The position numbers and the translations under genes are program-made. Under the pieces are notes generated by a model, which had not been told where the DNA came from, searched no databases, and was given only the letters and a program-made list of their open reading frames with translations. From contig SCFE01000025.1 in the NCBI GenBank assembly GCA_004352715.1, forward strand, positions 2,188,453-2,252,452: a stretch of DNA of 64,000 nt, read 5' to 3'. Numbering within the stretch: the stretch's first letter is position 1; each line of letters starts with the position of its first letter. Origin of the DNA: Hofstenia miamia (lineage: Eukaryota; Xenacoelomorpha; Acoela). Positions 22,440-33,477 of the stretch are shown here, piece by piece.

Positions 22440-23470
22440 GATTTTTTACGTATCATCTTTTGTGTATAAGAGTGACTAGTCTTTTTAGAAGAATTTCCAT
22501 TTCGTTGGATCTCATGGCGTCAGCATATGTATTATATTTTGAGGTTGAGTGCGAGCTTTTGAGGAACTTTTCATCATAGTGTCCAAAATATGTCTTAATA
22601 TTCTTTATAAGAATCGACAAACCTTTAGGTGATAGGTGAGCTTCGTCTTCTGAGAAATACTTTGAGTTAATTTCTTTGTTATCATCACCATTAATAAAGT
22701 GACTGAAAGTTTGTATAACATCTACATCACATGCTTGAGCTTTAACTTCCTTGAATACATTGTTTAGTTTCACAACTGCTTTGTTTTTTTTTCTTTATGA
22801 AATCAGGTCGGAGAAGAGGTGTGATTTCAACAAGAATAGTTTTTTAGGAGGTAATTTTTCTCTGATGTTTTCTTTAAAACATTGTAGATCTTCTTCATTT
22901 TGTGTTTTTGTGCTTCAATTAATCCTGTGTTAATGAATACATATTTCAAATTCTTTCTAGGGTAGGTGCCTAATAATTTAGTAATTTGCTGGGTGCTTTG
23001 GCCACTATAAGAGTGAATAGAGCATCGTTCATTTCTAATAAGATAATTCGTCTTGACATACCTAAGAATAGAATTCGATATTCCCAATATTGAAGCATCC
23101 TTAGGAATTTCTTTACTTGTTTTGCGATGAAATTGAGGTGAGTTGATTTGAGTAACATGATCTTCTACAGTAGCTGGTGTGTTAGTACTAGTACTCAAGC
23201 CATTTACAGTTATTGCACTGCTAGTCTCATCAGGATATGATAATTTAGATGCGTTGTTTGTATCTATTAGCGCATGGTTGGTAAAGTTTGAATTTAAATT
23301 TAAATCTTCAACGTGGGAACGTTTAAAATATCGTAAACAGAAACGTACTCCATAATTTTTCAAACTTGACTCTTCAACAAGGAAGAATAATAAGCAAGCA
23401 AATGCCGTTTTCAACCAATTTTGGATGTCTTTGGTGTGCAAATACATTAAATGCTTCAAGGCTTAAGCAA
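22440..23470 (-). pseudogene. ORF1 of LINE copy A with SGNH-esterase-like domain
   Basis: ORF1 of many CR1-clade LINEs encodes a small esterase fold. Here the N-terminal half is low in recognisable structure. From about residue 118 the three SGNH blocks appear: 'ILGISNSILR' (block I, catalytic Ser kept but the Asp of G-D-S replaced by Ile), 'YSGQSTQQI' (block II Gly), 'VFINTG' (block III region), then after a frame change 'ILVEITPLLRP' and 'DEAHLSPKGL', the C-terminal D-x-x-H pair. So Ser, Asp and His of the triad can be traced, but the frame is broken near 22830. The role of this domain is not settled; lipid or membrane interaction has been proposed for the family. No CCHC knuckle was found. 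Confidence 0.7.
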
Positions 23471-24047
23471 AAATTAAAAATTTGTTTATATATTTTAGAC
23501 ATCGATTCTAGCCTAGATGTAATTATTTCCCGTGTGGAAAGGCGATTTGTTTAAATAATAATAAGTAATAAAAAAATAATGTAATCTTGCCTCATTTTTT
23601 TTTAACTTTTTTAATAATTGAAGTAAAAATTAACGTTGAGATGAATTCGAACGTTCAGAACCTGATAGAAACCTTAAAAATAATTAGTTACAGTGTATTA
23701 AGCATAGCAACTAATGCCGTTTTCGCACGCCATCCTTCGATAGGAACTTTTCTGACTAAAAATCTTTCTTAAACAATTATTTAAGCGTTAATAACTCAAC
23801 AAATAGTAATGATATCCCACATTTGAAATCACCAAGGAATAGAGGAGTTTCTCTTCTTTCATTTTCGTTCTTGGCCCTCATCTACGGTGTCGTGATCTTC
23901 TAGTTTGCGCACTCCACACTTCAATGGATTTTGGAGGGCTATATACATTTATAGAAACAGTTAAAAATTTTTTTAAAAACATAGCTCAATATTTCAAGTA
24001 CTTCAGGCCTAGAAATACACTTAGTAACAAAACTTGTTTACAGGACT

Positions 24048-24262
24048 TTACCGGATAACATATTCTGAAATAAAACTTGATTTAAAAATGAAATTTTTGA
24101 GCAAATAACAATATTTTTCCATAGTATGGAAGTTGTCATGCGACAAAATAAGTATTTCTGACATATCAGAACATAGTCTATTTAACATGCGTCAAAATAT
24201 TTTTTATTGTCATCCCCCAGGACGTCGATTTTATTGAAAAATGAGGTTGTTTTTCCATAATT
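24048..24262 (+). repeat. Shared repeat 'ACCGGATAACATATTCTGA', copy 1
   Basis: Matches 32493-32640 in order (ATAACATATTCTGA, AAACTTGATTTA, GAAGTTGTCATGC, ATTGAAAAATGA). It is followed by PyCCGGTATCC/CCGATATCCGG boxes at 24276-24325, which at 32440-32475 precede the other copy. The CCGGATATCCGG type end is seen in hAT elements, so this may be a hAT relic. Confidence 0.6.
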
Positions 24263-24509
24263 GAACAATATATTATCCGGTATCCAGCAGTGAAATTATC
24301 CGGAATTATCCGATATCCGGTATATTCAATTCACTATCGTGATCCCATACTTAATATAATCTGATGACTAAACAAGACAAACGTATATACTAGTAAATAT
24401 ACCTATTATATTGATATTTGAGAATATAAATTATAAATAAAATGAGTATATGAACGAAGATTGACTTATCGCTATCCATTTCACCCAATTTCCATTTTTA
24501 TTCATTAAA

Positions 24510-24835
24510 TGTTGGAAAGGCACGTCATACAGATTCCATTCCAGTTTATTTCAATCTTAATTTGCTTAAAGAATAACAAGCCTTTGCAATATCCTCGAAT
24601 AGTGATAGTAATAGGGATTGATTTTCAAATCAAGTTCAATTTTTCAAATATTCAAATAAAAGTTTTCAAATTTTTAAAAAATTCCAAACTTTCAAATCAA
24701 ATTTTGAAAAATTTCATAGTTCAGATTTCAAACCAAATTTTGAAGTCTAAAGAGCAAAGTTTGATATTTAAATTTTGGAAAATTTACACATCAACATTTT
24801 ACTTAATTTTTACAATATTATTTTATGGTAAATGA
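24510..24835. repeat. Low-complexity CAAATTTT/TTCAAAT tract
   Basis: Short imperfect direct repeats of TTTTCAAATxTTCAAAT cover 24600-24790. It is open in one frame by composition but shows no protein motif. Confidence 0.55.
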
Positions 24836-25307
24836 AACTTAAAATTATTGTATCTGTGTATTATTAAGAGTACATTGTTAAATATTGTAAATGGAAACAT
24901 CTGACAGGCATTAAAATGGCTTTATAAATTCATTTAATCGAATAAAACTCTTGGACCTGTTCTCTTAGCATGCTTGAAAATAAAACTAATAGTGAACACA
25001 TTTTGCAAACTTTGTGATAACATGGCAACATATGTGTTGTTCTATTTTTTTCTACCTGGAATTAAATGAATAATTTCAACATATTTAAAATATCAAGGGC
25101 ATATACTACACATTTGATATGTCTATGTACAGTCAGATCCAAATAATTCGAACAAAATTTTAAGTCCCATACAAATGCAATTGAAAATAAGTCAGAAAAT
25201 TCGAATAACACTTTGGTTAATTGGCACTGACATTTAGTAAAAAAATTATGTATTTTATATTAAAAATGTATTCCTTCTACATATTATTTCATAAACATTA
25301 AGTAGGT

Positions 25308-25313
<6 letters not shown>

Positions 25314-25370
<57 letters not shown>
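25314..25370. repeat. (TA)n microsatellite
   Basis: Uninterrupted TA dinucleotides, about 28 units. Confidence 0.95.
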
Positions 25371-25372
<2 letters not shown>

Positions 25373-25789
25373 TTATTATTTCTCCTAGTATTTGTTATAT
25401 TCAACCTGAAATATTAACACGAATATATTCATTTTTGCAATCGCCTTAAGTGAGTTTACTTGTTTGATTGCAGATGTTTTAATAAAATCATTAAATAATT
25501 CAACTTGAAAACGAAGACGTTTAGAAAACTATGATGACAATTAGTAATAAAGGGTGCTACGCGTGTAGAAGCAAATGCAATGAGATTTGAAGACATGTTA
25601 AGTGTTTGTCAGTGTCATTCAACTGTCACGGAACACACTGCTATCAATGTGAAAATGATCGCAATTATAAAAAGCATTTCTGGATTGCAGAAAATGACTG
25701 CGGTACTCAAAACAATCTCACATCAGGACCACAACGTTGTGGAAACCTCAATTGACCAGGATGCGTAATATCTCACCTACCAACTGCTA

Positions 25790-26060
25790 TACATGCTGCA
25801 TTTAAACATGCCGTACTGATTAGTGTAGATGTGGAAGGGAGCTTCAGTAAATATAAGACAGTTGTACGAGCAAATCGCCAAAAACATTTCAAAACATTTT
25901 TTTGTTCATTGCAATTGATTTTAATGTTTCCCAATGCTCAGTTCAACCATATTCGCTTAACTGCATATTTCTGCATATTTGCCCCAACCAAAATGCATAT
26001 TTCATCTTGTTTTTAGTGCATATTTTCGTTTCCATATTCATCAGCAATTGTAGCAAACAT
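25790..26060 (+). pseudogene. hAT transposase C-terminal fragment
   Basis: The + frame around 25822-25890 reads 'VDVEGSFSKYKTVVRANR', the hAT dimerisation motif (V-E-R-S-F-S-x-Y-K...R). Downstream are repeated GCATATTT words that resemble the AT-rich 3' end of such elements. No N-terminal or catalytic region is recognised nearby; stops interrupt the frame upstream. Confidence 0.55.
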
Positions 26061-26499
26061 AGCTGCTTCTTTATTCTCCTATAATATCCCTCATGAAGCT
26101 AATTCTGAATGTGGGTATGCTTTGCGTACCCAACAACATTCATGAGTAGGCAATTGCATACCCAAGCGACATGGTATCGCCGCCACTGTAATTGATCATT
26201 CATAAACAGGTGCATGGGAATAAAAATTATTTGTTTAATGGTTTTCATAAGGTAAAACCCTTATTTTCAAAATTTCTGCTACCCATAAATTCAAAGTGCT
26301 TTAAAAATACACTACTGGCAATATGTATTCGCCACCATGCTATTTTGAATAAATAATGAACATTCATTGAATAGAGTGTGCCTAAGATTATAACTAAGTG
26401 TTTCTCTGATTGAGAAAGGCAAATCCGTATGTCTAATACCATAAAATATGTAGAAGAACAATTGGCTGTAAATTTTTAGTCAAAATTAGAAAACTTGTA

Positions 26500-27706
26500 T
26501 TGGAAAAATTTATTCGGCCACATGAAAAAATTTATATAAATGAGAAAATCTGAAAAAAAGTACATTAAAAATAAGATACATAAATGAATAATTGATGCAA
26601 TATAAGCAATTAGCAACAAAAGTCTCTCTTAATATTTTGTAGGGTGTCTCTTTGAGCGAATAACAGCTTCTAGGCGATCAGGGATTGAAGCAAAAAGTCT
26701 TTCAATAAAGCTGTTGGGAATTGCAAAAATTTTTTCTTTATTGCACTCCACAGCTCGTCTTCAACGTGAAGAGTATGACTTTCAAATTGTTGTTTGAACT
26801 CTTTCTACATATTTTCAATAATGTTAAGGTCTGGAGATTGGTCAGGCCAGTCAGCAAGGATAGCAACCCGATTATTGCGGAAGAAGTTTTTCATTTCTTT
26901 TGAGGTATGACATGGAGCACTATCCTGCTGATATATTGATCACTTGTAACGAGTGGCAAGAGTTCCTTTTCTAGAATTCGAGCATATTGAGAGTACCAGT
27001 GTTGTGAACAATCTGTGAAAGCCACACTTCCATATTGCACTCCATGCCATTACAAATTTAGCACCATACTTCATGGTCCCCGAAAAATTGAGGCAAGAAT
27101 CTGAACGTCTGTCCAGTTGAGCTCTTTATCAACATTATTTTTGATGCGTATAATTCAAATCCTGACTTATCTGAAAATATAAAATTAGACCAATGTTCAG
27201 ATGAATTGTCTTGCATTAAATTGGCCCACCTCAGTCGGCTTAATCTTTTCTTTGAGTTTAAGAATCGGTTTTGGGTGCCACGATAGTCCCAATTAAGCAC
27301 TTCTTCAGGATGTTTCGCACAGTTTTTGCTATCACGATGTGACCATCAGCCCATTCCTTGCAAAGTTCCCCTGAAGTCTTTCTGGGATTTCGCTTTGAAA
27401 GGAACACAAGAGCTGTTTGGGAGGTTTTGGAGGTCTTCTTTGGTCTTTTGGACTTTAGCTTGGGCAATGAGGTTTTCATAAGTGAAGCGTCTGATGATAT
27501 CTTCAACACTAATTCGAGGTCGCTCCAAATGTTTGGAGATAATCCACTTGCGGAAGGCAAGAGGTATGTAACCAGGCATCATATATTGCGAAGAAAGTCT
27601 GTTATTAGACATTTTCAATATAAAGAGACTGAAAAAAGCTCAACCAATGAAATTTTTTTACAGATTCACTGATTTGGTCTGAAGTGGCAGAATACATTTT
27701 TCCAAG
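26500..27706 (-). mobile_element. Second Tc1-like transposon, decayed
   Basis: Inverted ends: TTGGAAAAATTTATTCGGCC at 26500-26519 and its inverse, with two mismatches, at 27684-27705 (GTGGCAGAATACATTTTTCC). The size, about 1.2 kb, is that of a full Tc1 element and the interior is filled by a decayed transposase on the - strand. The extreme termini may extend a few bases further; TA target sites were not clear. Confidence 0.72.
26637..27620 (-). pseudogene. Tc1 transposase, broken
   Basis: From 27618 the reading gives an N-terminal domain starting 'MKMSNNRLSSQYM', then 'RISVEDIIRRFTYE' and 'KTSGELCKEWADG' (helix-turn-helix region). After frame changes comes the core: 'RLRWANLMQDNSSEHW', 'NFIFSDKSGF' (block with the first catalytic Asp: SD-E/K-S), and, close to 26640, 'IPDRLEAVIRSK', the usual Tc1 C-terminus. 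Thus the complete domain order of a Tc1 transposase is present but spread over at least three frames. It differs from the element at 8.7-10.0 kb and belongs to another family. Confidence 0.8.
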
Positions 27707-29465
27707 AAAAGATTAGCTAACTAAACGTATTGTAGCATTTCGCCTTGAGATTTAAAGTAAATAGTGACAATTATTTCTCAATATTGATGAATTCCTCTTT
27801 CTGCAACACCAAATCTAAATAAAAAATACCTATGACATTCTTGGCGTCCATTTCTTAGAAATATTTGACAAATCATGGGTCGCTGAATTCTTTTTTCCAG
27901 TACTGTACTCTCACGAGCTGTCCTGTGCATAAGTATGTACAGCATATATACCTTAAAGTTTATGTGGAGAATCTCAATTTCAAGTTTTGAATGATATGAT
28001 TCTGTTTTGCATAAATTGCAAATTATACTTTTGTAATTATTTTAAAAAATATTTGAACTGCAACCCATTTAAGACTTTCTAGGACTACATCTGCGCTAAA
28101 AAATCACAAAGTTACAAATTGGGTATAACTGTGGAAAGCCCATTAAATGAATTTAATAAACTTTCTACAACCATACATATTATTGGTAGATGTATGGCTT
28201 ACTGGGCATGAAACTTAAAATGCACTACATTGTGATTATTGTTGAGGAATTTTTACTCTAATCGGGGACTATGTAACTTAATTATAATCGCGTAGTTCTC
28301 GCTCTAATGGAGCATATTGCTTTCAATTCAGTATCAAAAGCAAAATTACTGTAAAGCTGAAAAATTGATAAAATTATACATAAAGACACTCGAAAACATC
28401 CTATACGAAGGTACGCATGGATTTCATAAATTAGCTTCACCGGCTTCAAATTGCTGGAAGAATTAGATGCCTCACACATAAATGTGTCAGCAAAACTTAA
28501 AACTTTGCAATTAGAAAAAAGCAGAGCTTCAACGTAAAGACTGATTTTTCTGTTGCTCTTAGTACTATAATTTTCCATTACCAGATAATTGGTCTCATGT
28601 TCAGCTAACTTTGTGATTAATCGCCAATACTTGGGCCTTTGTTTTGTTTTCAAATGAAAGTTTGATGCTAGCATTTATCTAGAGATTCATAGCATACTAG
28701 TGTTTTATCCAAGAGCAAAAGAATACTTAAAATTTTTTTGTAGTTCAAAATGTGTTGGTATATTGAGGTTCTAGGAAAAATCAAGCAGTTCAGAAGATTT
28801 TGTAAAGTGAGCATCAAAGTACTAATACACTTTAAATAAATTGTACATTTGCTGCAATTTCACAAAATTACATTTAAAAACTGGCATTCTTTTTTGTTTA
28901 TGAATAAAATACGCCTGCCCCAACAGTGAGAGGGCATGACGTGTTTACTTTTAGTAGTTTTCTTGGGCATTCTTTATACATATTTTACAATTTCTCTACA
29001 TTTAGGACCCAAGCTTTCACAAATTTACTGAAACATATTTTGAGAATGGCTTTAATATATATATATATATATATATATATGCATAGTTTAGAAAGAAACA
29101 TTTTTAATTTAATTATTAGATGTAACTCAATTTTTCCTTTGTTGGAATGACATTTGTAAATAAAAAACACTCTGCATTTCAAGTCCATAGAAATACGTCA
29201 GCATTGCGCTAACGAGGTCACTTTGTTTGGATTTGGTTTCAGGTTATGCGCCTTAATTCTAAATTTGCTCTGCGCAAAGGATACAATCTTTAATAAATTA
29301 CGCATTCCCATAAGAAACGCCTCTTCTATTTTGATTTTTTCCACATCAAAAGAATAATTGGACTAATAAGTCGAATGTTTTTCAACTATAAAAAGTTGCA
29401 GAAATGTCGATGCTCATTGTAATTTAGCAAAATATTTCTAAAATTTATGCTTAAATCACTGGTTG

Positions 29466-29499
<34 letters not shown>

Positions 29500-29659
29500 N
29501 NNNNNNNNNNNNNNNNNNNNNNNNNNNNNNNNNNNNNNNNNNNNNNNNNNNNNNNNNNNNNNNNNNNNNNNNNNNNNNNNNNNNNNNNNNNNNNNNNNNN
29601 NNNNNNNNNNNNNNNNNNNNNNNNNNNNNNNNNNNNNNNNNNNNNNNNNNNNNNNNNNN

Positions 29660-29693
<34 letters not shown>

Positions 29694-29880
29694 TTATTAT
29701 TATTAAAACTTCACATGACAGCACTACAAAAGAAAGAATATATAATTGTATAGCACCGACATGAAGGGAGTAATCGTTGGTAATACAGTACTAAATATAT
29801 TGACTAGCAGTTTTTGCACGTAATTTTGCCACAGTTTCATCTACATTTACCCATTCAGTTGAGTTGACTTGCAATGAATA
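27707..29880. other. Intergenic, no gene supported
   Basis: Contains a 130-residue open stretch on the - strand (28674-28282) with no domain I recognise and a (TA)n tract at 29056-29080. A gap-bearing (TA)n tract follows at 29469-29690. Confidence 0.4.
29469..29690. repeat. (TA)n microsatellite containing a 160-N gap
   Basis: TA dinucleotides flank the gap 29500-29659 on both sides. Confidence 0.85.
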
Positions 29881-29889
29881 AAAATATAA

Positions 29890-31990
29890 TTAAAATTGAC
29901 AAGTATACTGTAAGATGGGCATCAGGAGACGACAAGATGGACAGTAACAAGCAATAGTGAATGAGCACGTGATATATACTCGGTATGATATTTCAAAGTA
30001 CCTCAAGAAAAGAGCCAGTAGCTGTCGCTTGATTAAGGCTGGATTGTAAAGGTCAAAGCATGGAGAAGTTGACAAGCCTAGGTACTCTAAACCAGAAATT
30101 TGAAGCTGTAGAAAGACACCGTAGCTTTGGAAGTTTGAACAATATTCTGTCAGATGACCTTGTTGAGAAACTGTGAGAAAACTGAACAAAATGATGCCAT
30201 TACATGTCGTAGCAATCAGACATTATCCTTGAGAAAAAAATAATATCATGGACTTGCAAGTATAATGAGAGAGGAAGCAGATTTAGAATGATTAGAGTGA
30301 TCTACCATATCAAAGGCCTTTGAAAAGTCTGTATTGATGACATCAACCTGAGAGGAAAGAAGATCAGTTGACTTGTATATTGAATCCACGAAACTTAGCA
30401 ATTGAGTCACCGTCGATCTTTTTCTTATGAATCCATGTCTCATTGTAAAATAAGGATAAATAGAATATAAAATGCATCTTTCGAGAATCTTTGAGACTAC
30501 TGGTAATAATGCAATTGACCTGTAATTATCTTTTATATGCTGACGATTACTTTTCTTATAAGTTGGTGACAAACGCGTTATTTTCCATTTATTTGGGAAA
30601 GTTGAATTTTTCCTGATAGTATTAAAAAGGATGAATAAGGATTTTACCAGATAGAATGCTAGGTTCTTAAACAGAGCAGGTGGCAGGTTGTCAGATACGC
30701 GTGACTTGGTTTGATCTACAGATTCAAGATAAGCTAGAATAGAATAATTAGATAGCTTGAAGTCCGTAAGGTACATCGATGAAGTAGTATCCATATTGTC
30801 AAAGATCGTAGCTTTAGAAGGTTTAAAAATTGTATTGAAATAACTATTGAAAAGTTCTGCTTTTTCCTAGTCCGTATTAGCAATACTTCCCTGAAATTCA
30901 ATTGTGGATGGCAATGCAGAGAAATATTTTCTGAGTGACTTTAAATATTTATGAAGATGTTTAGTCGATCTTCCTGTAAAAAGTAATCTTTCATACATCA
31001 GTTGATTGCTGTCGATAGCTTGTTTCAATTCATCTTCTAGATGTAAAATTTTGTCATTTAGATGCCAACTTCTAATTTCACGACCACTGGTAAGTGATCA
31101 GAACAAAAATTTCCGTCGATAGCATAATTATAAAATAGATTCGTATCAGTTCAATGTTGATGATGGCGCCATCATCAATAGGAAACACTACGTCCAAGGT
31201 GTTCTGCCCGCGAGTAGGAAAATATATTGATTGGACTATAAATAAGTCATCAAGGACTTCAAGAATTTGATTCTCGTATTGGTCAGAGCTAGAAAAATGC
31301 TCCAATCGGTAAAGGCAAATTATCAGTATTGTGAAAAGAGTACTTAGTTGATCAATAGTCCACCTTTACTTGCTTTTGGAATGTGGATTGTAAAAACAAA
31401 AACTAGATACCGCATTGGAGAGACCATACATTTACCAGCTACAACTGCATCAGATAGATCAATATGAGAAAGATTTACCCTTTCAAAGTTTATGCCATTT
31501 CGAACCCCTGTGAAAACTCCACCATGGGCTGATACACTTTTGTCCTTTGATTCTCTATCGCAACGTTCAATCTGATAAGCTGTAAGAAAGAGGTCAGAAT
31601 TTAATACATTAGTATGGAGCCAAGTTTTAGTGATACATATGATGTCATAATTTCGGTAAAGTTAAACGTTGAAAAAACTGATATGTCGTTCATGGTCTAA
31701 GAGACTACATCTGTTGAATGATAATAGTTTCATAAAAGTACAAGATACATTTGCAGATGGATGAATACCCGAAGGCAGTCACTTACTTGATAGAGATCGT
31801 AACCAATCTCTTGCTTCCTCATTTAAATAGAACCTCTTGACTATGACGGCTTCAGGCCAAAAATCAGCATTTTCCACAGTTCCAGAGTCTTGTTCACGGA
31901 AACCTGCATTAAAGCTTTTGAATCTTGCATTGACTTTTGATATTAAACGAACATGAGAGCATTTATGCCATTTTCCGCTCAATGCTTTCT
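29890..31990 (-). mobile_element. Non-LTR retrotransposon, family D, decayed
   Basis: Reading down: an ORF1-like end at 31982-31779 with 'DFWPEAVIVKRF', an endonuclease remnant at 31800-31078 containing 'TRGQNTLDVVF', then reverse transcriptase 30794-30246 and a 3' part with 'GLEYLGLS' (30130-29890). These modules, in this order and orientation, define a LINE different from the CR1-like copies A and B. The 5' end runs into a (TA)n gap (32029-32420). Clade is uncertain (CR1/L2/Jockey-like). Confidence 0.75.
30246..30794 (-). pseudogene. Reverse transcriptase of LINE family D
   Basis: A 182-residue frame with 'SDNLPPALFKN', 'PTYKKSNRQHIKDNYRSIAL' (RT1-2), 'RHGFIRKRST' and 'TDFSKAFDMVDH' (block A with catalytic Asp). 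It stops before the YxDD block; the downstream region at 30180-30130 keeps only 'SQQGHL', a degenerate G-V-P-Q-G-S block. The catalytic YADD is not found, so the enzyme is dead. Confidence 0.8.
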
Positions 31991-32025
31991 AATATCGTCC
32001 TCATTGAGTGATTTGTCAATGTTAC

Positions 32026-32028
<3 letters not shown>

Positions 32029-32060
<32 letters not shown>

Positions 32061-32420
32061 NNNNNNNNNNNNNNNNNNNNNNNNNNNNNNNNNNNNNNNN
32101 NNNNNNNNNNNNNNNNNNNNNNNNNNNNNNNNNNNNNNNNNNNNNNNNNNNNNNNNNNNNNNNNNNNNNNNNNNNNNNNNNNNNNNNNNNNNNNNNNNNN
32201 NNNNNNNNNNNNNNNNNNNNNNNNNNNNNNNNNNNNNNNNNNNNNNNNNNNNNNNNNNNNNNNNNNNNNNNNNNNNNNNNNNNNNNNNNNNNNNNNNNNN
32301 NNNNNNNNNNNNNNNNNNNNNNNNNNNNNNNNNNNNNNNNNNNNNNNNNNNNNNNNNNNNNNNNNNNNNNNNNNNNNNNNNNNNNNNNNNNNNNNNNNNN
32401 NNNNNNNATATATATATATG
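32029..32420. repeat. (TA)n microsatellite containing a 347-N gap
   Basis: TA dinucleotides on both sides of the gap 32061-32407. Confidence 0.85.
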
Positions 32421-32660
32421 AGGGATGTGCCGGAAATCAGCAATTTCACAACCGGATCCGGATATCCGGTATCCGTTAAAATTTACCGTGTTTACCGGAT
32501 AACATATTCTGAGATAAAACTTGATTTATAAATAGAATTTTCAAGGAAAAAGCTATATTTTTTCATGATCTTGAAGTTGTCATGCAACAAAACAAGTTGT
32601 TTTTTGACATTTCGATGTTAATTGAAAAATGAAGTTGTTCTTCATTAATAATTAGGGCAA
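32421..32660 (+). repeat. Shared repeat with CCGGATATCCGG box, copy 2
   Basis: Begins with GTGCCGGAAATCAG and a palindromic CCGGATATCCGG (32454-32472), then continues with the sequence shared with 24048-24262. It breaks off at 32659, where the next hAT-like piece begins. Confidence 0.6.
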
Positions 32661-33380
32661 CCAAAAGTCATTAAAGTCATATTTTTTACTGTTGGTCTAT
32701 TTTGCTGTTTGCTTAAAATTAGATGGTTTTCAGAAATAGGGTGCAGTCAAATAGCAAGTTATGAAGTCATAAAAAGTTATATTTTAGTTTTTGAAAAATA
32801 CAGTAATATTTGTAGCTGAAATGTCATAAAATTCATATTTTGGTATAGTTTCAATAAATGAAGAAAAAAACTTAAAAATTAATACTTGATTGTGACTGAA
32901 AAAATATTAAAGGAACCATATACCTTTATATTATTTCATGGATTTTGCAAGGCACACGTGTTGCAGAACTGTGCCATGCGTATTGAGGCAAAATATATGA
33001 GGGTTGAAAATCTAATTGCTTCAATTAAGGCTGATATCATAAAATATCAATGTTATTCAATGTTTGACAGAGTTGAAATTCCGTCAGATGTTGTTATTAC
33101 TCCCACCCTTGATCTTAAAAATGATACATATGAAATATTCGCCTAAATTAAGTCACGATTAAAAAATACCGGTTTTAATCCTATAATAGCAGAAAGGGGA
33201 TGGACATTTAATCCGAATTATGTGTCAAGTTACGAAAATCTCAAGCAATATCGGCTGCAGTTGAGAGATCTTTCTTTATGTTCAGAAAACTCTTGGCTAT
33301 GACAGAAATATTAATCATAATAATATATGGAAATTTATGTGCTGTTATTATAATTTTGCATAGTTGCTTTAAAAAAATTG
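32661..33380 (+). pseudogene. hAT-like transposase C-terminal part (CGGBP1-like type)
   Basis: The + frame 32886-33146 contains 'HVLQNCAMRIEAKY' and 'IASIKADIIK', which follow the pattern H-x-L-x-N-x-A-x(n)-I-x-A-x-K-A of hAT-like proteins related to CGGBP1. After a frame change, 33246-33300 reads 'AISAAVERSFFMFRKLLA', the hAT dimerisation motif (V-E-R-S-F). Together they give the last third of a transposase. A stop at 33144 and a frame change separate the pieces, so it is not functional. No downstream terminal repeat was found. Confidence 0.6.
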
Positions 33381-33477
33381 AGTTTTTATTATGTAAGCTA
33401 TTTTGTATTTGTTTTTTGCCTTGTTCTCAGTAATAGAAAAATATTTTGTATTGTTTAAATGGATCANTCTTTCGCAA

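Larger units (their letters stand above)
19192..23470 (-). mobile_element. CR1-like non-LTR retrotransposon, copy A
   Basis: On the - strand, from high to low coordinates: ORF1 with an SGNH-esterase-like domain (about 23470-22440), an APE-type endonuclease (22240-21535), a linker (21420-20870), reverse transcriptase (about 20840-19830) and a C-terminal domain reaching the 3' end at 19192. The 3' end is fixed by comparison with copy B (45754). An esterase ORF1 combined with this type of endonuclease and RT is characteristic of the CR1 clade. Frameshifts are present throughout; the 5' end is not defined. It sits about 600 bp upstream of the SLC22-like gene. Confidence 0.85.

Noticed and set aside
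28282-28674. 130-codon open frame on the - strand
   Set aside because: No recognisable motif and no clear splice sites; could be real but cannot be supported.
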